The notes beneath the pieces are model-generated. The model was given only the letters and a program-made list of their open reading frames with translations, was not told the origin of the DNA and ran no database searches. From Flavobacteriaceae bacterium (GTDB lineage: Bacteria > Bacteroidota > Bacteroidia > Flavobacteriales > Flavobacteriaceae), in assembly GCA_024640565.1 (NCBI GenBank), contig JAHEET010000002.1:62001-126000 (forward strand): DNA of 64,000 bases. Reading direction: 5' to 3'. Below are positions 54,950 to 64,000 of this stretch, one piece after another. The translations under genes and the position numbers were made by a program. How positions within the stretch are numbered: position 1 is the first letter of the stretch; each line of letters starts with the position of its first letter.

Positions 54950-55702
54950 TTAATTTTTATTCACAATTGTAGGGCTTGCTTGCGCAGTAGGATACACAAC
55001 TAAATCTTCAATATTAACATGGTAAGGTCTTGTAATTACAAAATGAATAATGTCTGCAATATCTTCTGCTTGCAAAGCCTTGTATCCTTTATATACGTTT
55101 GCTGCTTTTTGAGTATCTCCTTTAAAACGAACCTCTGAGAATGCTGTTTCTACTGCGCCCGGGTGAATTCCTGAAACACGAATATTGTGCTTGTTTAAAT
55201 CAAGCCGCATTGCCTTGTTTAGGGCATTTACAGCGTGTTTTGAAGCGCAATACACATTCCCATTTGGATACACCTCTTTTCCTGCAATGGAACCAATATT
55301 TACAATAAAACCACTATTTCTAATTGTCATTTGTGGAATAATTGCCTTGGAGACATACAGTAAGCCTTTTACGTTGATATCTAGCATAGCGTCCCAATCT
55401 TCTATGTTTCCCTCTTGAATGGTGGAAAGGCCATGTGCATTTCCAGCATTGTTGATAAGAATGTCAATCTGTTGAAAATCTTTTGGCAAATTAGCGATTT
55501 GATCTGCAACATCGTGTCGATCTCTAACATCAAACTGCAACGTGGTTACTGCTGTAAGTTTTCCTAATTCTTCTTGAAGCGCGTTTAGCCTTTCTTTTCT
55601 TCGTCCGCAAAGAATTAAGCGAATGTTATTTTTTGCAAAAATTTCTGCAGTGGCTTTTCCAATTCCAGAGGTTGCTCCTGTTATAAAGGCGGTTTGTTTC
55701 AT
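54950..55702 (-). CDS. Short-chain dehydrogenase, YdfG/serine 3-dehydrogenase type
   Basis: The 250-residue classical SDR has TGATSGIGKAT, NNAGNAHG, the Ser-containing NIGSIAGKE and the catalytic YCASK. The sequence pattern (NAHGLSTIQEGNIEDWDAMLDIN) is that of YdfG, an NADP-dependent 3-hydroxy acid dehydrogenase. It is the first gene of the pair with the aldo/keto reductase. Confidence 0.9.
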   Translation of the reverse strand: MKQTAFITGATSGIGKATAEIFAKNNIRLILCGRRKERLNALQEELGKLTAVTTLQFDVRDRHDVADQIANLPKDFQQIDILINNAGNAHGLSTIQEGNIEDWDAMLDINVKGLLYVSKAIIPQMTIRNSGFIVNIGSIAGKEVYPNGNVYCASKHAVNALNKAMRLDLNKHNIRVSGIHPGAVETAFSEVRFKGDTQKAANVYKGYKALQAEDIADIIHFVITRPYHVNIEDLVVYPTAQASPTIVNKN

Positions 55703-55850
55703 GTTTTTTATGATGATTGCTTGAACAACTATTCTAAGGATACACCATAGATATTTTATACAAGCATTTTACTTTTGATAAAAATAAAAAAAGGAAGCTA
55801 GAGAACGGGCTTTTTATGGATAGATTTTTTAGCAATTATAAACAAAGAAA

Positions 55851-55880
55851 AAACCGCTCTACCTCTAGAGCGGCTTTCTT
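55851..55880 (-). terminator. Terminator downstream of the basic-tail lipoprotein gene
   Basis: CCGCTCTA (55854-55861) pairs with TAGAGCGG (55866-55873); on the minus strand a T-run follows the stem. Confidence 0.85.
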
Positions 55881-55884
55881 TCAA

Positions 55885-55906
55885 TTGGTTATTTTACAAT
55901 AACCAA
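55885..55906. repeat. Second hairpin between gene end and terminator
   Basis: TTGGTTATT and AATAACCAA form a 9-base stem with a TTAC loop. It lies between the stop at 55929 and the terminator, without a T-run. Possibly an mRNA 3'-end stabiliser. Confidence 0.45.
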
Positions 55907-55928
55907 CCAAAAATCAACTAACCAAACT

Positions 55929-56846
55929 TTATTTTAAATTTCTTTTCCTTTTTGTTCTTCGTTTCACCTTCATTCGTTTTCTATTCCTATTTCTTACCGC
56001 TGGTTTTTTGGTATCACTTTTTAAATACTGTACAAATCCACGTCCAGAAAATTCATAGGTAGTTCCAGTATTAAATTGATAAAGGCTTATGGTCTCATCA
56101 TTGAGAACGCTCAATTCAAACTCTTCTATATCTCCGCCGTCATAATGAAGTGTTAAAATTTTTAAATCTTCAGAATCAATGACATCGAAAATTTCATACC
56201 CCCCTACATAATTCCAATTTAGAATACCAATATTTGTGCCAAAAGGATCTTGAGAACTATAAAAGGTCGTGTTATTTTCGGGCGTAAATTGCAAATAGTT
56301 TTCTGCATCAAATGGATTTGATATCCCACCCATGGTTGTCGTTTTTTCCCAAGCAATATACTCTTGTAAAAAGTATTCTATATTATCATAAAATAATTGA
56401 TCGTAATCAAAATTATTTGATTGATAACCCATTAAATAATAACTAACATTCTCTCGATAGTTGTACAGTCTAATTTGATTCGCAGATAATTGAAATACTT
56501 CAAAGTCTTGATACCCATCAATAGCATGGTTTGCTCTTAATAATCCGTCAAAAGTAGTATACGATCCGACAGGGATTCCAAAACCATTTCCTGTGTAACC
56601 AATGTCTACAATGTTATTATTTGCATACAACGTATTGTTTACAAACGAAATCGTGAATGCCCTGGATAAAAATGGGATCTCGCCTGTTCCTGTGGTGCTG
56701 TGTATATCTACATACCACAAATCATAGTCTGAAAGCGCATTTTCTAAAATAATCCCTCTTTCTATTACTGGGTCCTCTTCAAAAACACAGGATGTGAATA
56801 AAGGAACCATCACTAGCATCACAATAAATAATTTTAACGGCTTCAT
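55929..56846 (-). CDS. Lipoprotein of unknown function with a strongly basic tail
   Basis: I start at the ATG at 56846, which begins a lipoprotein signal (LFIVMLVMVPLFTSC, Cys20); the frame is open 22 codons further upstream. The 305-residue protein is acidic and beta-rich, like a calycin or lipocalin-type lipoprotein, then ends in a Lys/Arg-rich tail of about 25 residues (RNRNRKRMKVKRRTKRK). Such tails occur in some flavobacterial lipoproteins; their use is unknown. No named family recognised. It has its own terminator. Confidence 0.72.
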   Translation of the reverse strand: MKPLKLFIVMLVMVPLFTSCVFEEDPVIERGIILENALSDYDLWYVDIHSTTGTGEIPFLSRAFTISFVNNTLYANNNIVDIGYTGNGFGIPVGSYTTFDGLLRANHAIDGYQDFEVFQLSANQIRLYNYRENVSYYLMGYQSNNFDYDQLFYDNIEYFLQEYIAWEKTTTMGGISNPFDAENYLQFTPENNTTFYSSQDPFGTNIGILNWNYVGGYEIFDVIDSEDLKILTLHYDGGDIEEFELSVLNDETISLYQFNTGTTYEFSGRGFVQYLKSDTKKPAVRNRNRKRMKVKRRTKRKRNLK

Positions 56847-56951
56847 AGGGCTTCTGTTTTGGTGATACAAGTTTAATTCAAAAGGTGTGCCAAAAATTAA
56901 AAAAACACTCAATATTGGATGTTTTCTTAATCTAATTCAAAAACTCCTTTA

Positions 56952-57416
56952 TTATGGATAGAAATCTGATGCTTGTCTTTTAAGATTCAAAATCTTATAA
57001 TATTTTACCCCGTTTCCTTCTGTATAACTAATAACAGCTTCGTCTTGCTTTAAAATAAAAGGAATTTGTAATTTTTGTTTTTTCGAGTGATCCTTTTTGG
57101 GGCCTTCTTTATGTGATTTCAAATCCTCGATACTATTTACGGTGGAAGTATTGAAATAACCCATAAGGATTTGGGTTGCTGGTAGTTGCTTTTTCGATAG
57201 TTTTACAACTCGGTTCCTAAAGTAAATAGAATCAAAATCCACCGTGCTTTTTGATGTATAACTAAGGTATACATTAATCCCGTGAACACCCGGCTGCCCT
57301 CCAACCCAACTTTTATAAGATGCTTCTGTTATGGTGAAAGGTGGTTTTGTTTCTAATGAGATACTTTTACAAGTAACAATGCTCAATGTAAATAAAAGAA
57401 AGAGACTCCTTTTCAT
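56952..57416 (-). CDS. Small lipoprotein of unknown function
   Basis: The 154-residue protein has a short lipoprotein signal (LFLLFTLSIVTC, Cys16) and a beta-rich body. Stretches such as SWVGGQPGVHGINVYLSYTSK and KLQIPFILKQDEAVISYTEGNGVKYYKI suggest a small Ig-like or transthyretin-like fold. I recognise no named family. It lies after the ATP synthase gene cluster, behind the terminator, so it is a separate unit. Confidence 0.72.
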   Translation of the reverse strand: MKRSLFLLFTLSIVTCKSISLETKPPFTITEASYKSWVGGQPGVHGINVYLSYTSKSTVDFDSIYFRNRVVKLSKKQLPATQILMGYFNTSTVNSIEDLKSHKEGPKKDHSKKQKLQIPFILKQDEAVISYTEGNGVKYYKILNLKRQASDFYP

Positions 57417-57451
57417 AATTTATTTTTTCAAATGCAATAGCAAGATATAAA

Positions 57452-57485
57452 AAAAGAGCTTCTCTAAAAATAGAGAAGCTCTTTT
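57452..57485. terminator. Terminator downstream of atpG
   Basis: AAAAGAGCTTCTCT pairs perfectly with AGAGAAGCTCTTTT around a 6-base loop. Read leftward it ends the atp operon 35 bases after the atpG stop. Confidence 0.95.
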
Positions 57486-57519
57486 GTACTTTATAAAACT
57501 AACTGCGCTTTCGCTAGGT

Positions 57520-58383
57520 TTAATTTTTAAGTGCTTCCGCTCCACCAACAATTTCAAGAATTTCATTTGTAATGGCAGCTTGACGGGCTTTGTTGTATGT
57601 TAATAACAAATCGTCACGCAAGTCTTTTGCATTGTCCGTTGCTTTGTGCATCGCCGTCATACGCGCACCATGCTCTGAGGCAAAACTGTCTCTAATGGAT
57701 TTGTATAACTGTGTTTTTAATGACTTTGGTATTAACGCTAGTACAATTTCTTCTTTAGAGGGCTCAAAAATATAATCAGAATTTGTAATTGCCGCTCCAC
57801 CTTCTATCGGTTTAATGGGTAAAAACTGTTCTACTTGTGGTATCTGAGTTGCTGCGTTTTTAAATTGGTTGTAGATAATTTCAATTTTATCGTAAGTACC
57901 TTCTCTGTACAATTGCATTAATTGTTCTGCAATTAAAGCTACGTTGCCAAAAGTTAATTCATCAAAAATAGTGTCATTAGAATCAATTACTTTGAATGAT
58001 CTTCCTAAAGTTGCTTTTCCTTTTTTACCAACTGTTAAAAGTTCTACCGTTTTATCTGCATACTTTTCAGCAACTGTTTGATGGACAGTCTTGGCTATGG
58101 AAGAGTTAAAACCTCCACACAATCCTCGATTAGAAGTTACAACAACTAGTAAAACTTTGGAAACTTCTCTTGGTGTCGAATATGCTCCACCCACATCACC
58201 ATCTAAAGTGGCGCTTAGGTTTTGCAACAATTCCGTTAATTTAGAAGAATAAGGGCGCATTGCAGTAATTGCATCTTGTGCTTTTTTCAACTTTGCAGCA
58301 GAAACCATTTTCATGGCACTGGTAATCTGCATGGTAGATCCAATCGATGAAATTCTATTCCGTATTTCTTTTAAGTTTGCCAT
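57520..58383 (-). CDS. atpG: ATP synthase F1 gamma subunit
   Basis: The 287-residue protein starts MANLKEIRNRISSIGSTMQITSAMKMVSAAK and ends with the conserved helix ARQAAITNEILEIVGGAEAL, the two helices of the rotating central stalk. The VTSNRGLCGGFNSSI stretch is also typical. It connects the c-ring to the catalytic head. It is the last gene of this atp operon; the beta and epsilon genes are not in the window, so the F1 genes are split between two loci. Confidence 0.97.
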   Translation of the reverse strand: MANLKEIRNRISSIGSTMQITSAMKMVSAAKLKKAQDAITAMRPYSSKLTELLQNLSATLDGDVGGAYSTPREVSKVLLVVVTSNRGLCGGFNSSIAKTVHQTVAEKYADKTVELLTVGKKGKATLGRSFKVIDSNDTIFDELTFGNVALIAEQLMQLYREGTYDKIEIIYNQFKNAATQIPQVEQFLPIKPIEGGAAITNSDYIFEPSKEEIVLALIPKSLKTQLYKSIRDSFASEHGARMTAMHKATDNAKDLRDDLLLTYNKARQAAITNEILEIVGGAEALKN

Positions 58384-58415
58384 ATGCTAGTAATTCGTTG
58401 TCCGAAATTTGGTAC

Positions 58416-59990
58416 TTAATATTTACTTGAAATTTCTTTTGCTGCTGCAGTTAATGTAGCAATTACCTCATCTGTTAATTTCCCAGACTTTAGCGTATCT
58501 AGAGTATCTCTATGCTTTCCGTTTAAGTAAGAAATGTAATCTTTCTCAAATTCTTTAACTTTATTTACAGGCACCTCTTTTAATAAGTTCTTAGAACCTG
58601 CATAAATAATTGCAATTTGATCTTCTACAGAGTACGGATCATTTTGTCCTTGCTTTAAGATTTCAACATTTCGTTGACCTTTAGAAATCACACTCATGGT
58701 TGCTGCATCTAAATCGGAACCAAATTTTGCAAAGGCCTCCAATTCACGGTATGCTGCTTGATCTAATTTTAAAGTCCCTGATACTTTTTTCATGGATTTA
58801 ATCTGAGCATTTCCTCCTACACGAGATACCGAAATACCTACATTAATTGCTGGACGTACCCCTGAGTTAAATAAATCCCCGTCTAAGAAAATTTGCCCAT
58901 CTGTAATAGAAATTACGTTTGTTGGAATGTATGCAGAAACATCTCCTGCCTGTGTTTCAATAATTGGCAATGCTGTTAATGAACCTCCTCCTTTTACAAT
59001 TCCTTTTATAGAATCTGGTAAATCGTTCATTTCACTTGCAATTTTGTCATCATTGATCACTTTTGCAGCACGTTCTAGTAATCTAGAGTGTAAGTAAAAT
59101 ACATCTCCAGGATACGCCTCACGTCCTGGTGGTCTTCTTAACAATAAAGAAATCTCACGGTAAGCAACCGCTTGTTTTGACAAGTCATCAAAAATAATTA
59201 ATGCGGGTCTTCCAGAGTCTCTAAAGAACTCTCCAATGGCTGCTCCAGCAAAGGGTGCATATACTTGCATTGCTGCAGGATCTGATGCATTTGCAGCTAC
59301 AATTGTAGTGTAGGCCATTGCGCCTCTTTCTTCTAACATATTTGCAATTGCTGCAACAGTAGAAGCTTTCTGGCCAATCGCTACATAAATACAGTATACT
59401 GGCTCACCAGCATCGTAAAATTCTTTTTGATTTAATATCGTGTCTAAAGCTACTGTAGACTTTCCTGTTTGACGGTCTCCAATAATCAATTCACGCTGTC
59501 CTCTTCCAACAGGGATCATTGCGTCAATAGATTTGATTCCTGTTTGTAAAGGTTCCGTTACGGGCTCTCTATAAATAACTCCAGGAGCTCTTCGCTCTAA
59601 AGGCATTTGATAGGTTTTACCAACAATAGGTCCCTTTCCATCAATTGGATTTCCTAAAGTATCTACAACTCTTCCAACGACCCCTTCACCAGCTTCTAAA
59701 GAAGCAATTCTTTCGGTACGTTTTACAGTAGAACCTTCTTTAATTGAAGTAGAAGCTCCTAACAATACAACACCTACATTGTCTTCTTCTAAGTTTAATA
59801 CAATTCCTTCTAAACCTCCTTCAAATTCTACAAGCTCTCCGTATTGTACGTTCGATAATCCGTATACACGTGCAATACCATCTCCTACTTGTAAAACCGT
59901 TCCAACTTCGCTTAAGGTTGCGCTAGCGTCGAAATCTGTTAATTGTTGCTTTAAAATTGCTGATACTTCAGCGGGTTTAATTGATGCCAT
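58416..59990 (-). CDS. atpA: ATP synthase F1 alpha subunit
   Basis: The 524-residue protein has the Walker A motif GDRQTGKST, the alpha-type [13 protein letters not shown] beta-barrel start, [15 protein letters not shown] and the [19 protein letters not shown] stretch with the Arg finger region. It forms the non-catalytic sites of F1. It lies between atpH and atpG with short gaps. Confidence 0.98.
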   Translation of the reverse strand: MASIKPAEVSAILKQQLTDFDASATLSEVGTVLQVGDGIARVYGLSNVQYGELVEFEGGLEGIVLNLEEDNVGVVLLGASTSIKEGSTVKRTERIASLEAGEGVVGRVVDTLGNPIDGKGPIVGKTYQMPLERRAPGVIYREPVTEPLQTGIKSIDAMIPVGRGQRELIIGDRQTGKSTVALDTILNQKEFYDAGEPVYCIYVAIGQKASTVAAIANMLEERGAMAYTTIVAANASDPAAMQVYAPFAGAAIGEFFRDSGRPALIIFDDLSKQAVAYREISLLLRRPPGREAYPGDVFYLHSRLLERAAKVINDDKIASEMNDLPDSIKGIVKGGGSLTALPIIETQAGDVSAYIPTNVISITDGQIFLDGDLFNSGVRPAINVGISVSRVGGNAQIKSMKKVSGTLKLDQAAYRELEAFAKFGSDLDAATMSVISKGQRNVEILKQGQNDPYSVEDQIAIIYAGSKNLLKEVPVNKVKEFEKDYISYLNGKHRDTLDTLKSGKLTDEVIATLTAAAKEISSKY

Positions 59991-60011
59991 CTGTTATTAT
60001 TTGATGTATTA

Positions 60012-60569
60012 TTAAATTTTTGGAATAAAATGACTGTTGTCAAATTCCTTTCTCAATTCTGATAAATGATTGGAGATACTTGCGTCATATTGCAGGTCTC
60101 CAACGCGTAAAATAAACCCTCCTAAAATAGCTGGGTTTATTACATTTTCTAAATTAGCATTGTTACCGGTTATAGCAACAATTTTTTCCAATACTTGCGC
60201 TTCTAACGCTTTTGTTAAAGGCACTGCTGTGGTAACCGTAGCCACCTGCATGTGCTTTGAAAAGTTATAGATAATTGCATATTGCTTTGCAATCGATTCC
60301 AACATGCCTAAACGCTTGTTTTCTTGCAATGTGTTAAAAAGACCGATCGCTACAGCATTTACCTTCTCAGAAAACAAGGCTTTTAACACTTTTATTTTCT
60401 CAGATGATTTAATCACAGGGCTTTTCAACAATACTTTTAATTCGCTATTTTGTTGAATTGTGCTTGCAATTAATAGCATATCTTCATGTACCGCATCTTC
60501 TAACTTAGAATCTTTGGCAAGGTTTAAAACCGCTTTTGCGTACCGTAATGCTGCTCTTGCGTCTTTCAT
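60012..60569 (-). CDS. atpH: ATP synthase F1 delta subunit
   Basis: The 185-residue protein starts with the helical domain ALRYAKAVLNLAKDSK and ends with the conserved GGFILRVGDLQYDASISNHLSELR. It joins the peripheral stalk (b subunits) to the top of F1. It lies 8 bases after atpF and 21 bases before atpA on the minus strand. Confidence 0.95.
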   Translation of the reverse strand: MKDARAALRYAKAVLNLAKDSKLEDAVHEDMLLIASTIQQNSELKVLLKSPVIKSSEKIKVLKALFSEKVNAVAIGLFNTLQENKRLGMLESIAKQYAIIYNFSKHMQVATVTTAVPLTKALEAQVLEKIVAITGNNANLENVINPAILGGFILRVGDLQYDASISNHLSELRKEFDNSHFIPKI

Positions 60570-60576
60570 AAATAGC

Positions 60577-61077
60577 TTAATTTAAAGTCACCTCTTTTAA
60601 AATTCCTTCTACTAATTGTAATTGGTCTTCTTTAGAAGCTAATTCTCTTTTGATAACAGATTCTGCAATCCCAATTGACAAATCTGCAACGCTCTTTTTA
60701 ATTTCTGCTAAAGCTGCTTGTTTTTCTTGTTCAATAGAAGCTTGTGCATTTTCGATTAAAGTCGTTGCAACTCCTTTTGCTTCTTCTTTTGCTTCAGAGA
60801 TCATTTTTTCTTTGATCTCTCTCGCCTCTTTCAACATCGCATCTCTTTCTTCTCTTGCTTCTTTGACCAACTGCTCGTTGTCTGATTGCAAGTTTTGCAT
60901 TTCTTTACGTGCATTGTCTGCCGCTTCTAATGCATTGTTGATTCCAGACTCTCTTTCTTCCAAAGAGTTTAAAATTGGTTTCCATGCAAACTTTATCATT
61001 AAAGCAATTAAAGCTAATAATAAAATTGTAGAGACTACAAATAATCCTGGTGAAAAATCGTTTAATAAAGTTTCCAT
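60577..61077 (-). CDS. atpF: ATP synthase Fo b subunit
   Basis: The 166-residue protein has one N-terminal membrane helix (LFVVSTILLLALIALMIKFAW) and a long charged coiled coil rich in Ala, Glu and Lys. This is the peripheral stalk that holds F1. The order atpE, atpF, atpH is normal. Confidence 0.95.
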   Translation of the reverse strand: METLLNDFSPGLFVVSTILLLALIALMIKFAWKPILNSLEERESGINNALEAADNARKEMQNLQSDNEQLVKEAREERDAMLKEAREIKEKMISEAKEEAKGVATTLIENAQASIEQEKQAALAEIKKSVADLSIGIAESVIKRELASKEDQLQLVEGILKEVTLN

Positions 61078-61173
61078 TCTATAAACTAGTTATTGTTTTG
61101 ATACTTTTTGTTTAATAAAAACAGGTTCTGTAACCAACCGTTACAGAACACTGTTCTTTGTTTTTTGTTTGGA

Positions 61174-61383
<210 letters not shown>

Positions 61384-61398
61384 TTAAACAAATTTGTA

Positions 61399-62532
61399 TT
61401 AATGATGTTCGTGATCATCTACTGCCATACCAATAAACAACGCAGAGAGCATTGTAAAAATGTATGCCTGTAAGAAAGCTACTAAAACCTCAATTAATGT
61501 TATAAAAAATGATAATAATAAAGACAACCCTGTTGCACCAACAACCCCTAGAGATTCTTTTAGTGTAAACATAATTGCAATTAAACTCATTACCACAATG
61601 TGACCTGCTGAAATGTTTGCGAACAAACGTACTAATAAAGAAAACGGCTTAATAACCAATGCTCCAGCTAATTCTATAATCGCTAAAACAGGGCGAATTA
61701 AAACAGGAACTCCTGGCATCCAAATCATATGCATCCAATATCCTTTCGTTCCACTCACGGTATAGATGACCAATGTAAAGATTGCCAAACAAGCAGTTAC
61801 TGCTAACTGGCCAGTAACATTAAATCCTAACGGCGTTAATCCTGCTAAGTTTAAAATCCAAATAAAGAAAAATACTGTTAATAAATATCCGGTAAATCTT
61901 CTGTAGTGTTGCTCTCCAATATTAGGTCTTGCAATTTCGTCACGAACATACAAAACCAACGGTTCTAAGATTCGACCAAAACCTGTAGGTACTTTTCTAG
62001 TTTTGTATTGTCTTGCTAGCTTTGAAAACCACAACAACATTAACAGCCCAATTAAGAGCAAACCAAAAGCACTTTTTGTAATTGAAAAATCCAATACTTT
62101 GTGTGCATTTGTTGCGTGGTGCGTATCATCAAAAACTACGGTTGCTGCATCGCTCTCAAGCTCATAGATTTTGGAATGAATCTTTGCAAATTTTAGTCCT
62201 TCTTTTTCTACAATTACATGACCATCATCATTGTGATGAAATTCTGAAGACATAAACGTAACCAAGCCTTCGCTCGACCACAAAATTACAGGCAATGGAA
62301 AGCCAAGGTGCTTTCTTTCTCCGGCATCATTGGTATACGAAAATAATGAAAAGTCATGCGAATCTTTGATGTGATGAAGAATGTATTCTTCAACTTCTTT
62401 TTTCGTATTTACTTGTCCACCATTAGGCTGGGAGTCTTGGTTTTTATCAGCAGCTACAGCATAAGCACTGATCGAAAAAAGGGCTATGACTACTATTGTA
62501 AGAAACTGGATTGATTTTTGTGCAATCTTCAT
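61399..62532 (-). CDS. atpB: ATP synthase Fo a subunit
   Basis: The 377-residue protein has a signal-like first helix (FLTIVVIALFSISAYAVAA) and an extra N-terminal domain of about 130 residues usual in the Bacteroidota. The channel helices follow, including the essential Arg in SLLVRLFANISAGH and the closing LLSFFITLIEVLVAFLQAYIF. It forms the proton channel with the c-ring. Confidence 0.95.
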   Translation of the reverse strand: MKIAQKSIQFLTIVVIALFSISAYAVAADKNQDSQPNGGQVNTKKEVEEYILHHIKDSHDFSLFSYTNDAGERKHLGFPLPVILWSSEGLVTFMSSEFHHNDDGHVIVEKEGLKFAKIHSKIYELESDAATVVFDDTHHATNAHKVLDFSITKSAFGLLLIGLLMLLWFSKLARQYKTRKVPTGFGRILEPLVLYVRDEIARPNIGEQHYRRFTGYLLTVFFFIWILNLAGLTPLGFNVTGQLAVTACLAIFTLVIYTVSGTKGYWMHMIWMPGVPVLIRPVLAIIELAGALVIKPFSLLVRLFANISAGHIVVMSLIAIMFTLKESLGVVGATGLSLLLSFFITLIEVLVAFLQAYIFTMLSALFIGMAVDDHEHH

Positions 62533-62583
62533 TGTAAAAATACGCTTTCTAAATTCGGTGCAAAAGTAAGCAATAAATTAATA

Positions 62584-63003
62584 TTATTCCCCATTTTTTT
62601 GTTTAATTGTTTTTGTGCTGTTTGTATTCAGAATTTTTATTACAAAAAAGGCTTCTGTGGGTAAAAAAAGGAGCAATGGAATCAGCAAAGAAACTGCTTG
62701 TAAATTTGTGATATTTTCTCCTTCAAAGATAGGCTTGTAAAAGATTGTACAAAAAAGAAGTATTTTTAAAATGATGCTCGCTAGATAGATAAAAGAGATT
62801 TGTTGGAATACTTTATCAACCTTTGAAAAGAGCACAAAATTAAGACACAATACCGAAGAGAAAACCGCATGAAAAAGATACATTTTCTTTAAATTAAATG
62901 GCAATCTAATCCCTGTTTTTTCGAGAAGAAAAACATGGCTGTGAAAACCCACGTAAAACAAGATTAAAAAAATAAACGGCAACGTAATAATTTTACGATT
63001 CAT
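62584..63003 (-). CDS. Small membrane protein (DUF6168-like) upstream of atpB
   Basis: The 139-residue protein has four membrane helices (first IITLPFIFLILFYVGFHSHVFLL) and a basic tail (TKTIKQKNGE). It overlaps the atpZ gene by 11 bases and lies 51 bases before atpB, the place where other bacteria encode AtpI. I take it as the DUF6168-type protein of flavobacterial atp loci. A role in Fo assembly is possible but not shown. Confidence 0.75.
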   Translation of the reverse strand: MNRKIITLPFIFLILFYVGFHSHVFLLEKTGIRLPFNLKKMYLFHAVFSSVLCLNFVLFSKVDKVFQQISFIYLASIILKILLFCTIFYKPIFEGENITNLQAVSLLIPLLLFLPTEAFFVIKILNTNSTKTIKQKNGE

Positions 63004-63214
63004 TGATATTATTGGCTTGTTTAATTAATGCGTACATCGCTAAAAAAATAGCTACCAGTGTCGATGTTTCTGTTAGAAACGTAACTGCAAATTGCGTATC
63101 TAACCAGGCTCCGAATAAAAAGCCCCCATAAATAGTGCCCCCCATTTGCAAGCCTGCTCCAGAAAGTTGTAAGGCTTTGTTAAGCGGTTTTTTCGGCGCG
63201 GTTTTTTTGTTCAT
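62993..63214 (-). CDS. AtpZ/AtpI family protein
   Basis: The 73-residue protein has two membrane helices: LSGAGLQMGGTIYGGFLFGAW and LVAIFLAMYALIKQ. The Gly-rich first helix is typical of AtpZ, a partner of AtpI in Mg2+/Ca2+ transport and c-ring assembly. The start overlaps the bactofilin gene by 35 bases in another frame. Confidence 0.85.
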   Translation of the reverse strand: MNKKTAPKKPLNKALQLSGAGLQMGGTIYGGFLFGAWLDTQFAVTFLTETSTLVAIFLAMYALIKQANNINES

Positions 63215-63593
63215 TGAGTTGATTCAATTCTTTAACAGATCCTTTCATAGCACATGTGGCATTAAAAGTAGCTCCGGGCTCTACAGACAACTTCCCAATC
63301 ACAACGTCTCCAGAAATTATTGCGGTACTTTTTATAGTAAGTGTTTCAGCAACCAACAACTGACCAGAAATTTTACCTTCAATGTCTGCATTTACTGTTT
63401 CTACATTTCCTTTTATAAAACCCTCAACGCCTATAATAACACGCCCTTTGGTCGTTAAATTTCCTTCCAAAGTCCCGTCAATTCTAAAATCTCCGTCCGA
63501 TTTAATATCGCCAGTAATGACGGTGTTTTTTGCGACCACATTTCGATCCATAATTTTCTTCTTTTGTGTTTCTTGTTCTTTGTTACTAAACAT
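63180..63593 (-). CDS. Bactofilin (polymer-forming cytoskeletal protein)
   Basis: The 137-residue protein has the bactofilin beta-helix core with regular Gly/Ile/Val repeats (VITGDIKSDGDFRIDGTLEGN, KISGQLLVAETLTIKSTAIISGDV) flanked by short polar ends. Bactofilins form filaments that place cell-wall or other proteins. Its 3' end overlaps atpZ. The preceding TPR gene ends 3 bases upstream, so these genes form a run with the atp operon. Confidence 0.92.
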   Translation of the reverse strand: MFSNKEQETQKKKIMDRNVVAKNTVITGDIKSDGDFRIDGTLEGNLTTKGRVIIGVEGFIKGNVETVNADIEGKISGQLLVAETLTIKSTAIISGDVVIGKLSVEPGATFNATCAMKGSVKELNQLNEQKNRAEKTA

Positions 63594-63596
63594 GTA

Positions 63597-64000
63597 TTAT
63601 TTTCTTAATTGTGCTACAATCTGCTTTGCTTTTTTCCCTTCTTCTGAGTTCCCGTAGCGAAGCGCAACAAATTCCATTGCATTTAAGTACGCTTCTTTAT
63701 TCTTGTATTTCCCTAAAGAATAAGCTTTTAAAAGTTCAAATTTAGGAATTAAAATCGGGTTTTGAATTTTAGGCAATAATCCATCAATTTTTTGCACTAC
63801 TTCTTCAAATTGCGCGTCTTTGTATTGGTAATATAATTCTTTGTAGCTTTTTTCTGTTTCGCTCAACGATTTTTTAGAAGTTACCTTTTGATTTGGGGAC
63901 TGGATTATTTGCGCAAACTTTGTCTCTGCATAGTCCGCTAAAATTTTATTTTTGTAGTAGGTTTCTTTGGGTTTATTTTTTAACGTTGAATAGATTTGAT
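63597..64000 (-). CDS. TPR protein, 3' part (SprE/PorW-like)
   Basis: The frame is open from the right edge of the window to TAA at 63597, so only the last 134 codons are seen and the start is outside. A TTG at 63866 lies inside the frame and is not the true start. The piece is helical with TPR-like units (ETYYKNKILADYAETKFAQIIQS, YKELYYQYKDAQFEEVVQKI). Its position before bactofilin and atp genes fits SprE/PorW, the long lipoprotein needed for gliding and type IX secretion. That identity is inferred from position and TPR character only. Confidence 0.7.
   Translation of the reverse strand, partial: QIYSTLKNKPKETYYKNKILADYAETKFAQIIQSPNQKVTSKKSLSETEKSYKELYYQYKDAQFEEVVQKIDGLLPKIQNPILIPKFELLKAYSLGKYKNKEAYLNAMEFVALRYGNSEEGKKAKQIVAQLRK

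Overview
The window looks like a chromosomal segment of a marine-type member of the Flavobacteriaceae (Bacteroidota; Polaribacter or Tenacibaculum would fit). It is strongly AT-rich. It carries a complete Bat (Bacteroides aerotolerance) operon, a type IX secretion (T9SS) cargo protein, lipoproteins and DUF families typical of Bacteroidota (DUF4270, DUF4271, DUF4296, DUF3109), and many exact copies of the Bacteroidota -7 promoter box TAnnTTTG upstream of genes. I found no rRNA, tRNA, CRISPR array or insertion sequence. The genus is an inference; the phylum assignment is strong.

Layout. 1-7982 (+): MoxR (3' part), DUF58 protein, a membrane protein, BatA, BatB, BatC, BatD and BatE, nearly all touching. 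8048-10738 (+): a small exported protein, a SulP anion transporter and a beta-carbonic anhydrase, probably a bicarbonate supply module, closed by a strong terminator. 10842-21939: housekeeping genes on both strands (CvpA, two conserved small proteins, SDR, thioredoxin-like protein, YraN, a new 40-codon gene, S66 peptidase, metG with an HDAC-like gene, ssb, tadA, dxs). 21990-30188 (-): T9SS protein, dGTPase and the ribonucleotide reductase pair nrdB-nrdA, so dNTP making and dGTP breakdown are neighbours. 30546-32390: DUF3109 protein, MarC and a small flavoprotein.

32391-34374 is the main accessory and decaying patch. It holds a predicted membrane-spanning regulator (XRE helix-turn-helix, one membrane helix, propeller-like repeats outside) that ends in the middle of a repeat. 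It also holds a small membrane-protein gene broken by one in-frame TAG, and a start-less coding remnant that overlaps the end of glmS. 34364-38650 (-): glmS, a DUF4270 lipoprotein and a half-length glycogen synthase. 38747-52947: panC, panD, a flippase-like protein, radA, hemD with DUF4271, a GT2 synthase, dihydroorotase with DUF4296, an epimerase-like protein, tyrS, a LuxE-like protein, an isoaspartyl peptidase and an AmaB-type aldehyde dehydrogenase. 53178-54028 is a PAS/histidine kinase pseudogene with an internal deletion.

54085-57416 (-): aldo/keto reductase, SDR and two lipoproteins. 57520-63593 (-): F1Fo ATP synthase genes atpB-E-F-H-A-G preceded by a small membrane protein, AtpZ and a bactofilin; atpD and atpC are not here. 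The right edge cuts a TPR protein that may be SprE/PorW. I found no clear new defence system or biosynthetic cluster. The best novelty candidates are the HTH/propeller regulator, the decaying patch next to it, the 40-codon gene upstream of yraN, and three genes whose promoter box sits only 4-7 nt before the start codon.
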